From: Chloroflexota bacterium
GTDB taxonomy: Bacteria; Chloroflexota; Limnocylindria; Limnocylindrales; CSP1-4
Assembly: GCA_029240655.1 (NCBI GenBank)
Contig: JARDZW010000009.1
Coordinates: 1 to 35,053 of the forward strand
DNA: 35,053 bases
Direction of reading: 5' to 3'
Shown here: in pieces, positions 9,388-18,504 of the stretch
Position numbering within the stretch: position 1 is the first letter of the stretch
Layout of the letters: each line of letters starts with the position of its first letter
The notes under the pieces: generated by a model
What the model was told of the DNA's origin: nothing
Database searches by the model: none
Seen by the model: the letters and a program-made list of their open reading frames with translations, nothing else
Made by a program: the position numbers and the translations under genes

Positions 9388-10719
9388 TCAGTTGGCCGGA
9401 CCCTGGAGCGGGGCCGCCGCGCGATCGGTCGGCCAGGCGGCGACCCACTCCTCGCCCTGGATCTGCTTGACGAGCTGGGCCGGCGGCCAGAAGTTGTTGG
9501 ACGCCGGATCGAATGTCAATGGACCGCTGAAGGTGGTGTCGGCCCCGCTCGCATGCAGCGACTCGCAGATGGCGTCGTGTTCTAGCGAGCCGGCGGCCGC
9601 GACCCCCTGGGTGAGGATCTCCCAGGCATTCCACGACGCGGTGGCCTGCGTCTCCCAGGTGGTATAGGGCAGGCCCTCCGCCGTCGCGGCGGCCTCGTAC
9701 TCGTCGACGATGGCGCGCACCTCGTCGCCGGCCGCGGCAAGGAGCGGCTCGTTGGCCTCGAACAGCGAGATCGACAACACTCCCTGCGCCGCCTCGCCGA
9801 CGCCGAGCAGCGGTCCCGGCGCGGGGAACAGGCTGAACAAGAGCGGCGGCCGGTAGTCGAGCTGCTCCATCGCCTGGATGAGGTTCACGGTGTCGACGCC
9901 GATGGCACTGTTGAACACGAAGTCGGCGTCGGCGTCGCGGACCTGCGCGGCGATCGGTGCCCAGTCCGTGGTGGTCGGCGGGTACTGGATGGTGTCCACG
10001 ACCTCGAGTCCGCGCGACGTCGCAACGTTGGCCACGCTCGGGTCGTTGGGGTCGTCGGCGACACCGTTAGCCACGAAATCGGTGGAGCCGTTCTGGTTGG
10101 CCACCACGACGATCGACTCCGGCGGACTAGGCAGCGACGCCAGGGCGTCCAGGACGAGCGTCGGGACGTACTCGTTCGGGGTCGTGCCGATGGACCATGC
10201 CGGGAACTGGCACTCGTAGGTCAGCAGCGGCGCGATGACCGCGGTGTGCTGCGGCATGACGTACCCGTAGCGTTCGGCGACGGCCATCGCGGGCAGGATG
10301 TTCGGCGTGCCGTAGGGCCCCATGATCAGGTCGACCTCGTCCTGCGAGATCAGGCGCTCGTACAGGGCCGTGACGCGCGCTCCGTCCGATTCGTCGTCGA
10401 GGACCGTCCACTCCACCGGCCGACCGAGGAGCCCGCCATTGGCATTCAGGCGCTCGACGAACTGCTCCCCGACGATGCGGTGGATGACACCCGTCGCGCC
10501 GAAGGCGCCAGTCAGAGAGAGCGTCGAACCGACCACGATCGGCTCACCGCTGGGTGGTGCCACGGACGACGGCACGTCGGCCGACGCATCCGCGCTGGCG
10601 GCGGTGGATGGCGCCGGCGCCGACGACGCGGATGGCGCGCTGGATGCGGCCGGTGAACAGGCGACCAGCGTGCCGGCCAGCAGGATCGGCCCCAGGCGTT
10701 TGGTTGGCGCGAACTTCAC
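9388..10719 (-). CDS. ABC transporter substrate-binding lipoprotein (Peripla_BP_6/LivK-like)
   Basis: GTG start at 10719 preceded by GGAGGAGACAG; lipobox LAGTLVAC; PIVVGSTLSLTGAFGATG...; linked to liv genes. Confidence 0.92.
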   Translation of the reverse strand: MKFAPTKRLGPILLAGTLVACSPAASSAPSASSAPAPSTAASADASADVPSSVAPPSGEPIVVGSTLSLTGAFGATGVIHRIVGEQFVERLNANGGLLGRPVEWTVLDDESDGARVTALYERLISQDEVDLIMGPYGTPNILPAMAVAERYGYVMPQHTAVIAPLLTYECQFPAWSIGTTPNEYVPTLVLDALASLPSPPESIVVVANQNGSTDFVANGVADDPNDPSVANVATSRGLEVVDTIQYPPTTTDWAPIAAQVRDADADFVFNSAIGVDTVNLIQAMEQLDYRPPLLFSLFPAPGPLLGVGEAAQGVLSISLFEANEPLLAAAGDEVRAIVDEYEAAATAEGLPYTTWETQATASWNAWEILTQGVAAAGSLEHDAICESLHASGADTTFSGPLTFDPASNNFWPPAQLVKQIQGEEWVAAWPTDRAAAPLQGPAN

Positions 10720-10936
10720 CTGTCTCCTCCTCTCGAACGAACGAACGGCGAGATGGCGTACGGAGCCGGACTGGCCCGATCCGCGATGACAGTCCTTGAG
10801 TCCCTGGTCAGGGACCGGGAAGTCGTCCAGCTGGGGCGCGTGGCTCGTCGAGCATGTTGCCCACACGCTCCTCCTCGGCCGGCGGTCGGGTCGGGGATGA
10901 CCCGACTGCGCTGCGGTCGCGTGAGTGTAGCCCTAG

Positions 10937-10946
10937 TGAACAGCCA
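10937..10946. promoter_or_regulatory. Candidate regulator half-site TGAACAGCCA in the intergenic region upstream of the liv-type operon
   Basis: Exact 10-mer also present at 11873-11882 in the inverted repeat upstream of the M24 gene. On the minus strand a GCTGTT-7nt-GCTGTT direct repeat overlaps it. Confidence 0.35.
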
Positions 10947-11061
10947 TATACAACAGCATTGTCCCCGATCGCCCTGAGAATCTTCCGACGAGGGTGACCG
11001 ACTGAACACCTGCCAACGGGCACTCGCCCCGGGCTGGAGCGGATGCGACGCTCGCGGCCGA

Positions 11062-11769
11062 TCAGCCCCGGCGGACCTCTGGTCTTGTGGCTTCGCCCAT
11101 ATCGGGTGAGCGCACACTCCGCCGCCCCTGGACGAACCAGATCGCCTTGACGGGCTCATCGCCCGGGTTGGACAGTCGATGCGGGACTGCCGAATCGAAG
11201 GTGACCGCGTCGCCCGGCCCGAGCAGGAACTCATCGAAGCCGATGTTGATCTGGAGCGATCCGCTCAGGACATAGCCCCACTCCTGGCCCTGGTGGCGCT
11301 GGAACGCGTCGGCCGGCGCCGAGGCGCTCCCGACCTCGTACGTCACGAACAGGAAGTCGACGTCGCGCAGGGATTCGGTGGTCAATCGCTCCCACTGGAC
11401 ACCCCAGCCGAGACCGATCCTCACCCGGGACGATGCCCGCTGGACGGGGTCGCGGGGCAGCTGCTGATCGACCGGCTCGAATGTGCCGGGGGTCAGCGCG
11501 GAGCTGGGCGGGACGGACGAGACCGGCTTCGCATCGACGAACAGCAGCTCATCGAGAGAAATGCCGAGTTCTGTAGCGAGCGCGTAGAGCGTGCTGACTG
11601 ACGGCTTCGCACGACCCGTCTCGACCTGGGAGATCAGGCTCGGCGAGACCCCGATCCGTTTGGCGACCGTGCGCAGACTGAGGTGACGAGACGTCCTGGC
11701 GGCGCGCAGCCGGTCGCCCATCGTCGCGAACTCCGCTTCGCTCGGCGCCTCCCGACGACCACGGACCAC
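11062..11769 (-). CDS. XRE-family HTH regulator with C-terminal cupin sensor domain
   Basis: RLRAARTSRHLSLRTVAKRIGVSPSLISQVETGRAKPSVSTLYALATELGISLDELL HTH; cupin GQEWGYVLSGSLQINIGFDEFLLGPGDAVTFDSAVPHRLSNPGDEPVKAIW. Confidence 0.94.
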   Translation of the reverse strand: MVRGRREAPSEAEFATMGDRLRAARTSRHLSLRTVAKRIGVSPSLISQVETGRAKPSVSTLYALATELGISLDELLFVDAKPVSSVPPSSALTPGTFEPVDQQLPRDPVQRASSRVRIGLGWGVQWERLTTESLRDVDFLFVTYEVGSASAPADAFQRHQGQEWGYVLSGSLQINIGFDEFLLGPGDAVTFDSAVPHRLSNPGDEPVKAIWFVQGRRSVRSPDMGEATRPEVRRG

Positions 11770-11841
11770 TGACGCCTCCCTTCATGGATGTCATCGGCAT
11801 CCTACCGGCATCCCGACCCGCCGCACCGGGTCACAAGCGAC

Positions 11842-11885
11842 TTGCAGAGATGCGCTGGCTGTGTAGCATGGATGAACAGCCAGCG
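11842..11885 (+). promoter_or_regulatory. Candidate promoter plus overlapping operator upstream of the M24/dehydrogenase operon
   Basis: -35-like TTGCAG (11842-11847), 16-bp spacer, -10-like TAGCAT (11864-11869). A perfect 10-bp inverted repeat CGCTGGCTGT (11853-11862)/ACAGCCAGCG (11876-11885) flanks the -10. Confidence 0.5.
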
Positions 11886-11931
11886 GGACCCTAGCACGAC
11901 CCCGGTTCGCGACCAGATCGGAGTACGCACG

Positions 11932-13170
11932 ATGCCCTTAGCGGTCGCCTCGCCCGGTTCGATGAATGTCGACTGGGAAGAGCGCTGGAATGTCGACCGA
12001 TTGCGAACCTACCGCCTCGGTCGCGCCCGCACCGCGCTCGATGCATCGGAGCTCGGCGCGGTACTCCTGTTCGACTTCAACAACATCCGGTACGTCACGA
12101 GCACCCACATCGGCGAGTGGGCTCGCGACAAGATGACTCGCTACGCCCTCCTGACGCGCGGCGGTGACCCGCACATCTGGGACTTTGGCTCAGCGGCCAG
12201 GCACCACCGCCTCAACTGCCCCTGGCTGTCGACGGACAACATCCACGCTGGCATGGTCGGGCTGCGCGGGGCGGTCGCCCCGGAGGCTGGCCTGTTCGCC
12301 AGCGCTGCGAAGGAGATCGCGGACCTACTCAAGGCCGAAGGCGTCGCGGACATGCCGCTGGGTGTCGATCTCCTCGAACCGCCGATGCTCGCCGCACTCG
12401 AGGCACAGGGAATCGTCGTGCGCGACGCACAGCAGGTCCTGCTCGACGCCCGCGAGGTCAAGTCGATCGACGAGATCATCCTGCTCAACACCGCGTGCGC
12501 GATGGTGGACGGTGCTTACCAGTTGATCGCCGAACAGCTCAAGCCGGGCGTCCGTGAGAGTGAGCTCGTCGCCAACGTCACCAAGGCGCTGTTCGATATG
12601 GGCTCAGAGCACGTCGACAACATCAACGCCGTCTCCGGCGAGCGGTGTAGCCCGCACCCGCACGTCTTCAGCGACCGCATCATCCGACCCGGAGATCAGG
12701 CGTTCTTCGACATCATCCACACCTTCGTCGGCTACAAGACGTGCTACTACCGGACATTCAATGTCGGAAAGGCCAACGACGCACAGCGCGACGCGTACAA
12801 GCGAGCCAGGGAGTGGATCGACGCCTCGATCGACCTGATGAGACCGGGTGTGACGACCGATCAGGTCGCGAGGGTCTGGCCCAAGGCCCAGGACTTCGGC
12901 TTCGAGAGCGAGATGGAGTGCTTCGGTCTCCAGTTCGGCCACAGTGTCGGCTTGTTCCTCCATGAGCGACCGATCATCAGCCGGCTGAACTCGCTCGACC
13001 ACCCCGTCGAACTCAAGGAGGGGATGGTGATCGCGCTCGAGACGTATTGCCCCGCAAAGGACGGCGTGTCGGCCGCTCGCATCGAGGAGGAGGTCGTCGT
13101 TACCGCCGATGGCCCGCTGGTGATCACCAAGTTCCCCTCCGACGAGCTCTTCGTCGCCAACGCGTACTAG
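11932..13170 (+). CDS. M24-fold (creatinase/aminopeptidase P/DddP-like) protein
   Basis: ATG with GGAG 8 nt upstream; VLLFDFNNIRYVTSTHIGEW, FFDIIHTFVGYKTCYYRTFNVG, FGHSVGLFLHERP, LKEGMVIALETYCP, ARIEEEVVVT...ITKFP. Confidence 0.88.
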   Translation: MPLAVASPGSMNVDWEERWNVDRLRTYRLGRARTALDASELGAVLLFDFNNIRYVTSTHIGEWARDKMTRYALLTRGGDPHIWDFGSAARHHRLNCPWLSTDNIHAGMVGLRGAVAPEAGLFASAAKEIADLLKAEGVADMPLGVDLLEPPMLAALEAQGIVVRDAQQVLLDAREVKSIDEIILLNTACAMVDGAYQLIAEQLKPGVRESELVANVTKALFDMGSEHVDNINAVSGERCSPHPHVFSDRIIRPGDQAFFDIIHTFVGYKTCYYRTFNVGKANDAQRDAYKRAREWIDASIDLMRPGVTTDQVARVWPKAQDFGFESEMECFGLQFGHSVGLFLHERPIISRLNSLDHPVELKEGMVIALETYCPAKDGVSAARIEEEVVVTADGPLVITKFPSDELFVANAY

Positions 13171-13179
13171 GAGCCGTCG

Positions 13180-14178
13180 ATGGCGCCCGCGGCTCCAGGG
13201 ATCGATCGTGACACCCGTCTCCGGATGCACCGCATGATGGTGGAATGCCGCCTGCTGGAGGAACGCGCGCAGGAGCTCTTCTTCGAGGGCCTCGTGCGCG
13301 GGACGACGCATCTGGGAATCGGGCAGGAAGCGGTCGCCGCGGGGTTCGCCGTCGCCATGCGCGACGACGACTACACGTTCTGCACGTACCGCGGACACAA
13401 TCACACGCTCGCCCGCGGTGTACCGATGGCCCCCATCCTTGCCGAGTTGTTCGGGCGATCCACCGGGCTGCTCGGAGGGAAGGGCGGCTCGATGCACCTC
13501 ACCAGCGTCAACCATGGGGCGATGGGCTCGTACGCGATCGTCGGCGCGCACCTGCCGATCGCGCTCGGTGCGGCGTGGTCGGCCCAGTACCGCAAGTCCG
13601 GGCAGGTCGCGGTCTGCTTCTTCGGGGACGGCACGACGAACATCGGCTCGTTCCACGAGGCCCTGAACATGGCCGTCGTCTGGAAGGCCCCGGTGGTCTT
13701 CGTGTGCGAGAACAACCAGTACATGGAGTACACGCCGATCGGGGCGGTGACGGCGGTGGCCCGGCCGGCGGCCGACCGCGCCAGCGCCTACGGGCTCGAG
13801 CCGATCGTGGTCGACGGGAACGATGCCGACGCCGTGCACACGGTTGCCGCGACCGCCATCGCGAGGGCGCGCGCCGGTGAAGGCCCCTCGCTCATCGAAG
13901 CGCTCACCTATCGTCACGGCGGGCACTCACGCGCGGATCCGGGCAAGTACCGACCCGACGAGGAGGTCGCGGCCTGGAAGGCACGCGACCCGATCCCGGC
14001 ATCGCGCGAGCGCCTGCTGGCAGCCGGTGTGGACGAAGCCACGCTGGATGCGATCGACGAGGAGGCCGCCGCCAAGGTCGCGGTAGCCGAGGCGGAGGCG
14101 CGGGCCGCGCCCGAGCCGTCCGGCGAGACGCTCGAGACGCAGGTCTGGGCGGACGGGGGCTCGGCATGGCGGAATTGA
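13180..14178 (+). CDS. Thiamine pyrophosphate-dependent dehydrogenase E1 component, alpha subunit (pyruvate/acetoin/2-oxoacid type)
   Basis: HLGIGQEAVAAGFAVAMRDDDYTFCTYRGHNHTLARG; TPP motif GDGTTNIGSFHEALNMAVVWKAPVVFVCENNQY; THARADPGKYR-like YRHGGHSRADPGKYRP. Confidence 0.95.
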   Translation: MAPAAPGIDRDTRLRMHRMMVECRLLEERAQELFFEGLVRGTTHLGIGQEAVAAGFAVAMRDDDYTFCTYRGHNHTLARGVPMAPILAELFGRSTGLLGGKGGSMHLTSVNHGAMGSYAIVGAHLPIALGAAWSAQYRKSGQVAVCFFGDGTTNIGSFHEALNMAVVWKAPVVFVCENNQYMEYTPIGAVTAVARPAADRASAYGLEPIVVDGNDADAVHTVAATAIARARAGEGPSLIEALTYRHGGHSRADPGKYRPDEEVAAWKARDPIPASRERLLAAGVDEATLDAIDEEAAAKVAVAEAEARAAPEPSGETLETQVWADGGSAWRN

Positions 14179-15152
14179 CGTACCGCGCGGCGATCGCATC
14201 CGCGATCACGCAGGAGATGGATCGCGATCCGTTGGTCGTGCTCATCGGCGAGGACATCGGCGCGGCCGGTGGCGTGTTCAAGCTGACGGAGGGTCTGCTC
14301 GACCGCTTCGGGCCGGAGCGCGTTCGCGACACCCCGATCAGCGAGCAAGCGATCGTCGGTGCGGTGATGGGCGCCGCGATGACCGGCCTCCGGCCGATCG
14401 GCGAGCTGATGTTCTCCGACTTCTTCGCGGTGGCCTGGGACATGGTGGCCAACCAGATCGCCAAGACCCGCTACATGACCGACGGCCAGATCGCGCTGCC
14501 GCTCGTCCTGCGCACCGCGAATGGCGGGGGCCTGCGATTCGGGGCACAGCACAGCCAGAGCGTCGAGAACTGGGCGATGGCCATCCCGGGGCTCAAGGTC
14601 GTGGCACCGTCGAACCCGGCCGACATGCACGGTCTCCTCGCGGCAGCGATCCGCGACCCGGACCCGGTCATCGTCTGCGAGCACAAGGCACTGTTCGCGG
14701 TAAAAGGCGACCTCCCCGACGGCGAGCACGTGGTTCCCCTCGGGCAGGCCGCGATCGTCCGCGAGGGCGCTGACTGCACGATCGTGGCGCTCGCGGCGAT
14801 GGTCCCGCGTGCGGCCGAGGCGGCTGAGCGGCTCGCTGCAGATCACGGGATCGACGCCGAGGTCATCGACCTGCGGACGCTCATCCCGCTCGATGCCGCG
14901 GCGATCCTCGCCTCCGTCGCCAAGACGAGCCGCCTGTTCACCGTCGAGGAGAACCCGCGAGTCGGTGGCTGGGGCGCGGAGATCGTGGCACTCGTCGCCG
15001 ATGAAGGCTTCTATAGCCTGGACGCTCCGCTGGTCCGGATCACGACGCCGCACATCCCGCTGCCCTCCGCCGCAGTGCTCGAGGATCTAGCGATCCCAAC
15101 CACGGATCGTATCGTGGAGACGATCGTCCGCCGGCTGGACGAGGCGAAATGA
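14166..15152 (+). CDS. TPP-dependent dehydrogenase E1 component, beta subunit (transketolase-like)
   Basis: ELTYRAAIASAITQEMDRDPLVVLIGEDIGAAGGVFKLTEGLLDRFGPERVRDTPISEQAIVGAVMGAAMTGLRP...; overlaps the alpha-subunit ORF by 13 bp. Confidence 0.95.
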   Translation: MAELTYRAAIASAITQEMDRDPLVVLIGEDIGAAGGVFKLTEGLLDRFGPERVRDTPISEQAIVGAVMGAAMTGLRPIGELMFSDFFAVAWDMVANQIAKTRYMTDGQIALPLVLRTANGGGLRFGAQHSQSVENWAMAIPGLKVVAPSNPADMHGLLAAAIRDPDPVIVCEHKALFAVKGDLPDGEHVVPLGQAAIVREGADCTIVALAAMVPRAAEAAERLAADHGIDAEVIDLRTLIPLDAAAILASVAKTSRLFTVEENPRVGGWGAEIVALVADEGFYSLDAPLVRITTPHIPLPSAAVLEDLAIPTTDRIVETIVRRLDEAK

Positions 15153-15156
15153 CCTC

Positions 15157-16053
15157 ATGACGGCGGTCGGGCTGCTGGGCACCGGCCGAATGGGGTCGGC
15201 GATGGGCCGCGCGCTTGCCGGGGCGGGGTTCGAAGTCGTCACCTGGAACCGAACGCCAGGCCCGGCGTCGGAGCTCGCGGACGTGGTCGGGGGACGTTCC
15301 GTGGCGCGGCCACGGGACGTGGCCGCAGCCGCGGACGTCTGCATCTCGATGCTTGCCGATGGCGCGGCCGTGGTCGCCGTCTACACCGGCCCCGACGGCG
15401 TGCTGGAGGGAGCGCGACCTGGCAACGTGCTGTGTGACGCCTCGACCGTGCCCCCATCCACGTTGCGTCAGTTCGAAGTGACCGCCCGGGCGGCCGGAGC
15501 GGGCCTGCTCGACACGCCCGTGTCGGGGAGCGTCGGGCTCGCCGAGAGCGGCAAACTCACCATCATGGTCGGCGGGTCGGATGACGACCTGGCCGTGGCC
15601 AGACCGGTGCTCGAGGTACTCGCCGGGACCGTGTTCCACATGGGCCCGCTCGGGAGTGGCGCAGCGATGAAGCTCGCGGTGAACACGCTGATCTTCGGGT
15701 TGAATCAGGCCCTCGCCGAGGGTCTGACCCTGGCCACAGCGGCTGGCATCCCCGTGGCCGCCGCGTACGACGTGCTCACCGCGAGCGCCGCCGGCGCTCC
15801 GTTCGTCGCGTACAAGCGGGCCGCCTTCCTGGAGCCGGCCACCGCCCCGGTCGCCTTCTCCTTGGATCTCGCCGCCAAGGACCTCCGCCTCATCACCGCG
15901 CTCGCAGCTTCGGTCGGTGTCGAGATGCCGGGGGCAGCCACCGACCTCGAGGTCATCGAGGCGACCGCCGCCGCCATCGGCGGAGACCACGACATGGCGG
16001 CGGTCATCAGCCAGCTGCGTCGCAGCACGGGCACAGAGGAGGGGCGCGCCTGA
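15157..16053 (+). CDS. NAD(P)-dependent beta-hydroxyacid dehydrogenase (3-hydroxyisobutyrate dehydrogenase family)
   Basis: VGLLGTGRMGSAMGRALAGAGFEVVTWNRTP; DTPVSGSVGLAESGKLTIMVGG; GAAMKLAVNTL. Confidence 0.93.
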   Translation: MTAVGLLGTGRMGSAMGRALAGAGFEVVTWNRTPGPASELADVVGGRSVARPRDVAAAADVCISMLADGAAVVAVYTGPDGVLEGARPGNVLCDASTVPPSTLRQFEVTARAAGAGLLDTPVSGSVGLAESGKLTIMVGGSDDDLAVARPVLEVLAGTVFHMGPLGSGAAMKLAVNTLIFGLNQALAEGLTLATAAGIPVAAAYDVLTASAAGAPFVAYKRAAFLEPATAPVAFSLDLAAKDLRLITALAASVGVEMPGAATDLEVIEATAAAIGGDHDMAAVISQLRRSTGTEEGRA

Positions 16054-16128
16054 TCGACGGACTCGGCCGGGGCGACCACGGGCTCGCAATAGAACCCGCG
16101 CGTCAACGAACCAGCACTGGAGGCAGGC

Positions 16129-17532
16129 ATGACTGACCGGATGCTCATCAAGGACGCGATCGTCCTGACGCAGGACCCAGCTCTCGGCGAGCTGCCGAAG
16201 GCCGACGTGCTCATCGAGGGCGACACCATCACTGCCGTCGAACCGAACCTGTCAGCGGACGACGCGCGGGTCATCGAGGCGGCCGGTGACATCGTCATCC
16301 CCGGCTTCATCGACACCCACCGCCACACCTGGGAGACGTCCATCAGGACCTGCGCACCCGACTTCGCCCTGATCACGTACTTCGGGTCGATCCTCGACAA
16401 GTTCGCCCCGCACTACCGCCCTGACGATGTCTACGCGGGCAACCTGTGGGGCTCGCTCGAGTGCCTCAACGCGGGCATCACGACGCTCGTGGACTGGTCC
16501 CACATCATGAACACGCCCGACCATGCCGACGAGGCCATCCGCGGCCTGCATGAATCGGGTATCCGATCGGTCTTCGCCTATGGATTCCCGAACACCTCGC
16601 TTCAGGATTGGTGGTTCGGGCCCGATTTCGCCGGAAGTGAGCTGACTACCGACGGAGCAGAGGCGCGCCGGCTGCGGACGCAGTACTTCAATTCGGACGA
16701 CGGGCTGATCACGATGGGCCTCGCGACCCGCGGGCCGGGGTTCTGCAAGCCCGACGTCGTGCGCCACGACTGGGAGCTGGCCAAGGAACTCGGTGTCAAT
16801 ATCACGGTCCACGTGGCGATGGACCGATTCGGCTACACCAAGCTCCAGCTCATCGCCCTCCGCGACATGGACCTGCTCTATCCGGGCACGACCTACGTCC
16901 ATGCCTCGCACTTCACCGACGAGGAGTGGGCCCTGGCGCGGGATTCGGGCGGCAACGTCTCGTTCGCCCCCCAGATCGAGATCCAGATGGGCCACGGCTG
17001 GGCGCCAGCAGTGAGCGCCGTCGCCTATGACGTCCCGATCGGTCTCTCGTCGGACGTCGCCACGACCGCCCCATCCGACCAGTTCACCCAGATGCGCTCG
17101 ATCTTCGGGTCGGAGCGTGGCCGGAAGCACCAGGAGGCGTGGGACGCGAGCCTCGATGGCTTGCAGGCCTCCCCGGGGCTCATCACCGCGCGCCAGGTCC
17201 TCTCCTGGGCGACGATCGGTGGGGCCGAGGTCGCCGGGATCGCCGACCGGACGGGCTCGCTGACACCCGGCAAGAAGGCGGACATCGTCGTCATCGACGG
17301 GTCGGCCGTGAATGTCGCTCCCATCATCGATCCGGTGGGGGCGGTGGTCTGTGCCGCCGATGTATCGAACGTCAAGACCGTCCTCGTCGGCGGCCAGGTC
17401 GTCAAGCAGGACTTCCGGCTGACGGCGTCACTCGACGAGCCGAGGCGGGCCGTCGAGGCGTCGCGCGACTATCTGCTCTCGAAATTCGGCGATCCGGAGC
17501 CCGGCTGGCTGCCGGTCAGTGCCAGCGCCTGA
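16129..17532 (+). CDS. Amidohydrolase family protein (TRZ/ATZ/cytosine deaminase-like)
   Basis: IVIPGFIDTHRHTWETSIRT (HxH), HVAMD, YVHASHFTDEEWALARDSGGNVSFAPQIEIQMGHG, LSSDVATTAPSD, TGSLTPGKKADIVVID. Confidence 0.92.
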   Translation: MTDRMLIKDAIVLTQDPALGELPKADVLIEGDTITAVEPNLSADDARVIEAAGDIVIPGFIDTHRHTWETSIRTCAPDFALITYFGSILDKFAPHYRPDDVYAGNLWGSLECLNAGITTLVDWSHIMNTPDHADEAIRGLHESGIRSVFAYGFPNTSLQDWWFGPDFAGSELTTDGAEARRLRTQYFNSDDGLITMGLATRGPGFCKPDVVRHDWELAKELGVNITVHVAMDRFGYTKLQLIALRDMDLLYPGTTYVHASHFTDEEWALARDSGGNVSFAPQIEIQMGHGWAPAVSAVAYDVPIGLSSDVATTAPSDQFTQMRSIFGSERGRKHQEAWDASLDGLQASPGLITARQVLSWATIGGAEVAGIADRTGSLTPGKKADIVVIDGSAVNVAPIIDPVGAVVCAADVSNVKTVLVGGQVVKQDFRLTASLDEPRRAVEASRDYLLSKFGDPEPGWLPVSASA

Positions 17533-17538
17533 CCGCCG

Positions 17539-17907
17539 TCAGCCAGCCTCGGGTTCGGCGGCGGATCGGGTCGGTTCGGGCTCTGCTGGCGGCCGGCCGG
17601 CTGCGACCGGCTCGAGATCGATGGTCCGGACCTGGCGCGTCTTGCCGGCCTCGGTGCGGACGATCGCGGAGGGGATGACGCCCCCCGTGCCGAGTTTTTC
17701 GATGACGGCGATCTCGCCGGCGTACAGGCCGCTTCCGGCGATACGCACGCGTCCGCCGACGGCGAGACCGGCTCGGCCCTTGCCGGCGGTCAGATCGATC
17801 GTGGCGACGGTGGGGCGCACATAGGGAGGATCAGTCGGCAACCCGGTGGCGGGTGCGGGTCGGGTGGAGGTCTTGGCCGGCGGGTACGTGACTTTCCGTT
17901 TTCGCAT
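17539..17907 (-). CDS. Small hypothetical protein with a KOW-like beta segment
   Basis: MRKRKVTYPPAKTSTRP...VGGRVRIAGSGLYAGEIAVIEKLGTGGVIPSAIVRTEAGKTRQVRTIDLEPV. Start at 17907 preferred to the longer ORF. Confidence 0.65.
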   Translation of the reverse strand: MRKRKVTYPPAKTSTRPAPATGLPTDPPYVRPTVATIDLTAGKGRAGLAVGGRVRIAGSGLYAGEIAVIEKLGTGGVIPSAIVRTEAGKTRQVRTIDLEPVAAGRPPAEPEPTRSAAEPEAG

Positions 17908-18025
17908 TGGCTCTCCTGCAAGGCCGGCCCCGTAAGGTCGAGGTCGAACCGTGCGAACCATCGCACATCCACGCAAGAGTGGCGCCCGGCGGATGGGGGC
18001 TACCGCGGCACGCGGCCCGCGGCCG

Positions 18026-18373
18026 TCAGTCGGAAGCGGCGTCCTTGGCAGACTTCTTGACCTTGGCGGCCTTGTCCTCGACATCGGCCGCGAGCTCCGC
18101 TGCGGCTTCGGCCGCGGATGCTCGGGCCGCGTCGAGCGGGGCATCGCCTGTGATCGCCGCTTCGTCGGAACCCTTCGCCCGCATCTCGGCGAGCTGGGTG
18201 TTGACCGTCGCCTGGATCTCGCGAGTTCGCATCTCGAGCTGGTCACCCAGCTCGCCCAGCTTTCGATCGACCCGGTACTGGTCACGGAAGCGCTCGCCGG
18301 AGCGGGACATGTACCAGGCCGCCGCCCCGGCCGCCAGAGCCACGCCAGTGACCACGCCGCTCATGAATCCCAT
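18026..18373 (-). CDS. YtxH-like small membrane-anchored coiled protein
   Basis: MGFMSGVVTGVALAAGAAAWYMSRSGERFRDQYRVDRKLGELGDQLEMRTREIQ...KAAKVKKSAKDAASD: N-terminal TM then charged helix. AGGAGGAG lies just upstream of the ATG. Confidence 0.65.
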   Translation of the reverse strand: MGFMSGVVTGVALAAGAAAWYMSRSGERFRDQYRVDRKLGELGDQLEMRTREIQATVNTQLAEMRAKGSDEAAITGDAPLDAARASAAEAAAELAADVEDKAAKVKKSAKDAASD

Positions 18374-18504
18374 CGATTCTCCTCCTCCGTGGCCGGCTTC
18401 CGCTGATCGTCCCTCGGTGCCGTCGCGCACGAGGAGTGTACCGCCGAATGGATTCGGTCCTCTTCGTCAGGGCTCACGGAATCGGGCATTCCCGGCCGGC
18501 ACGA

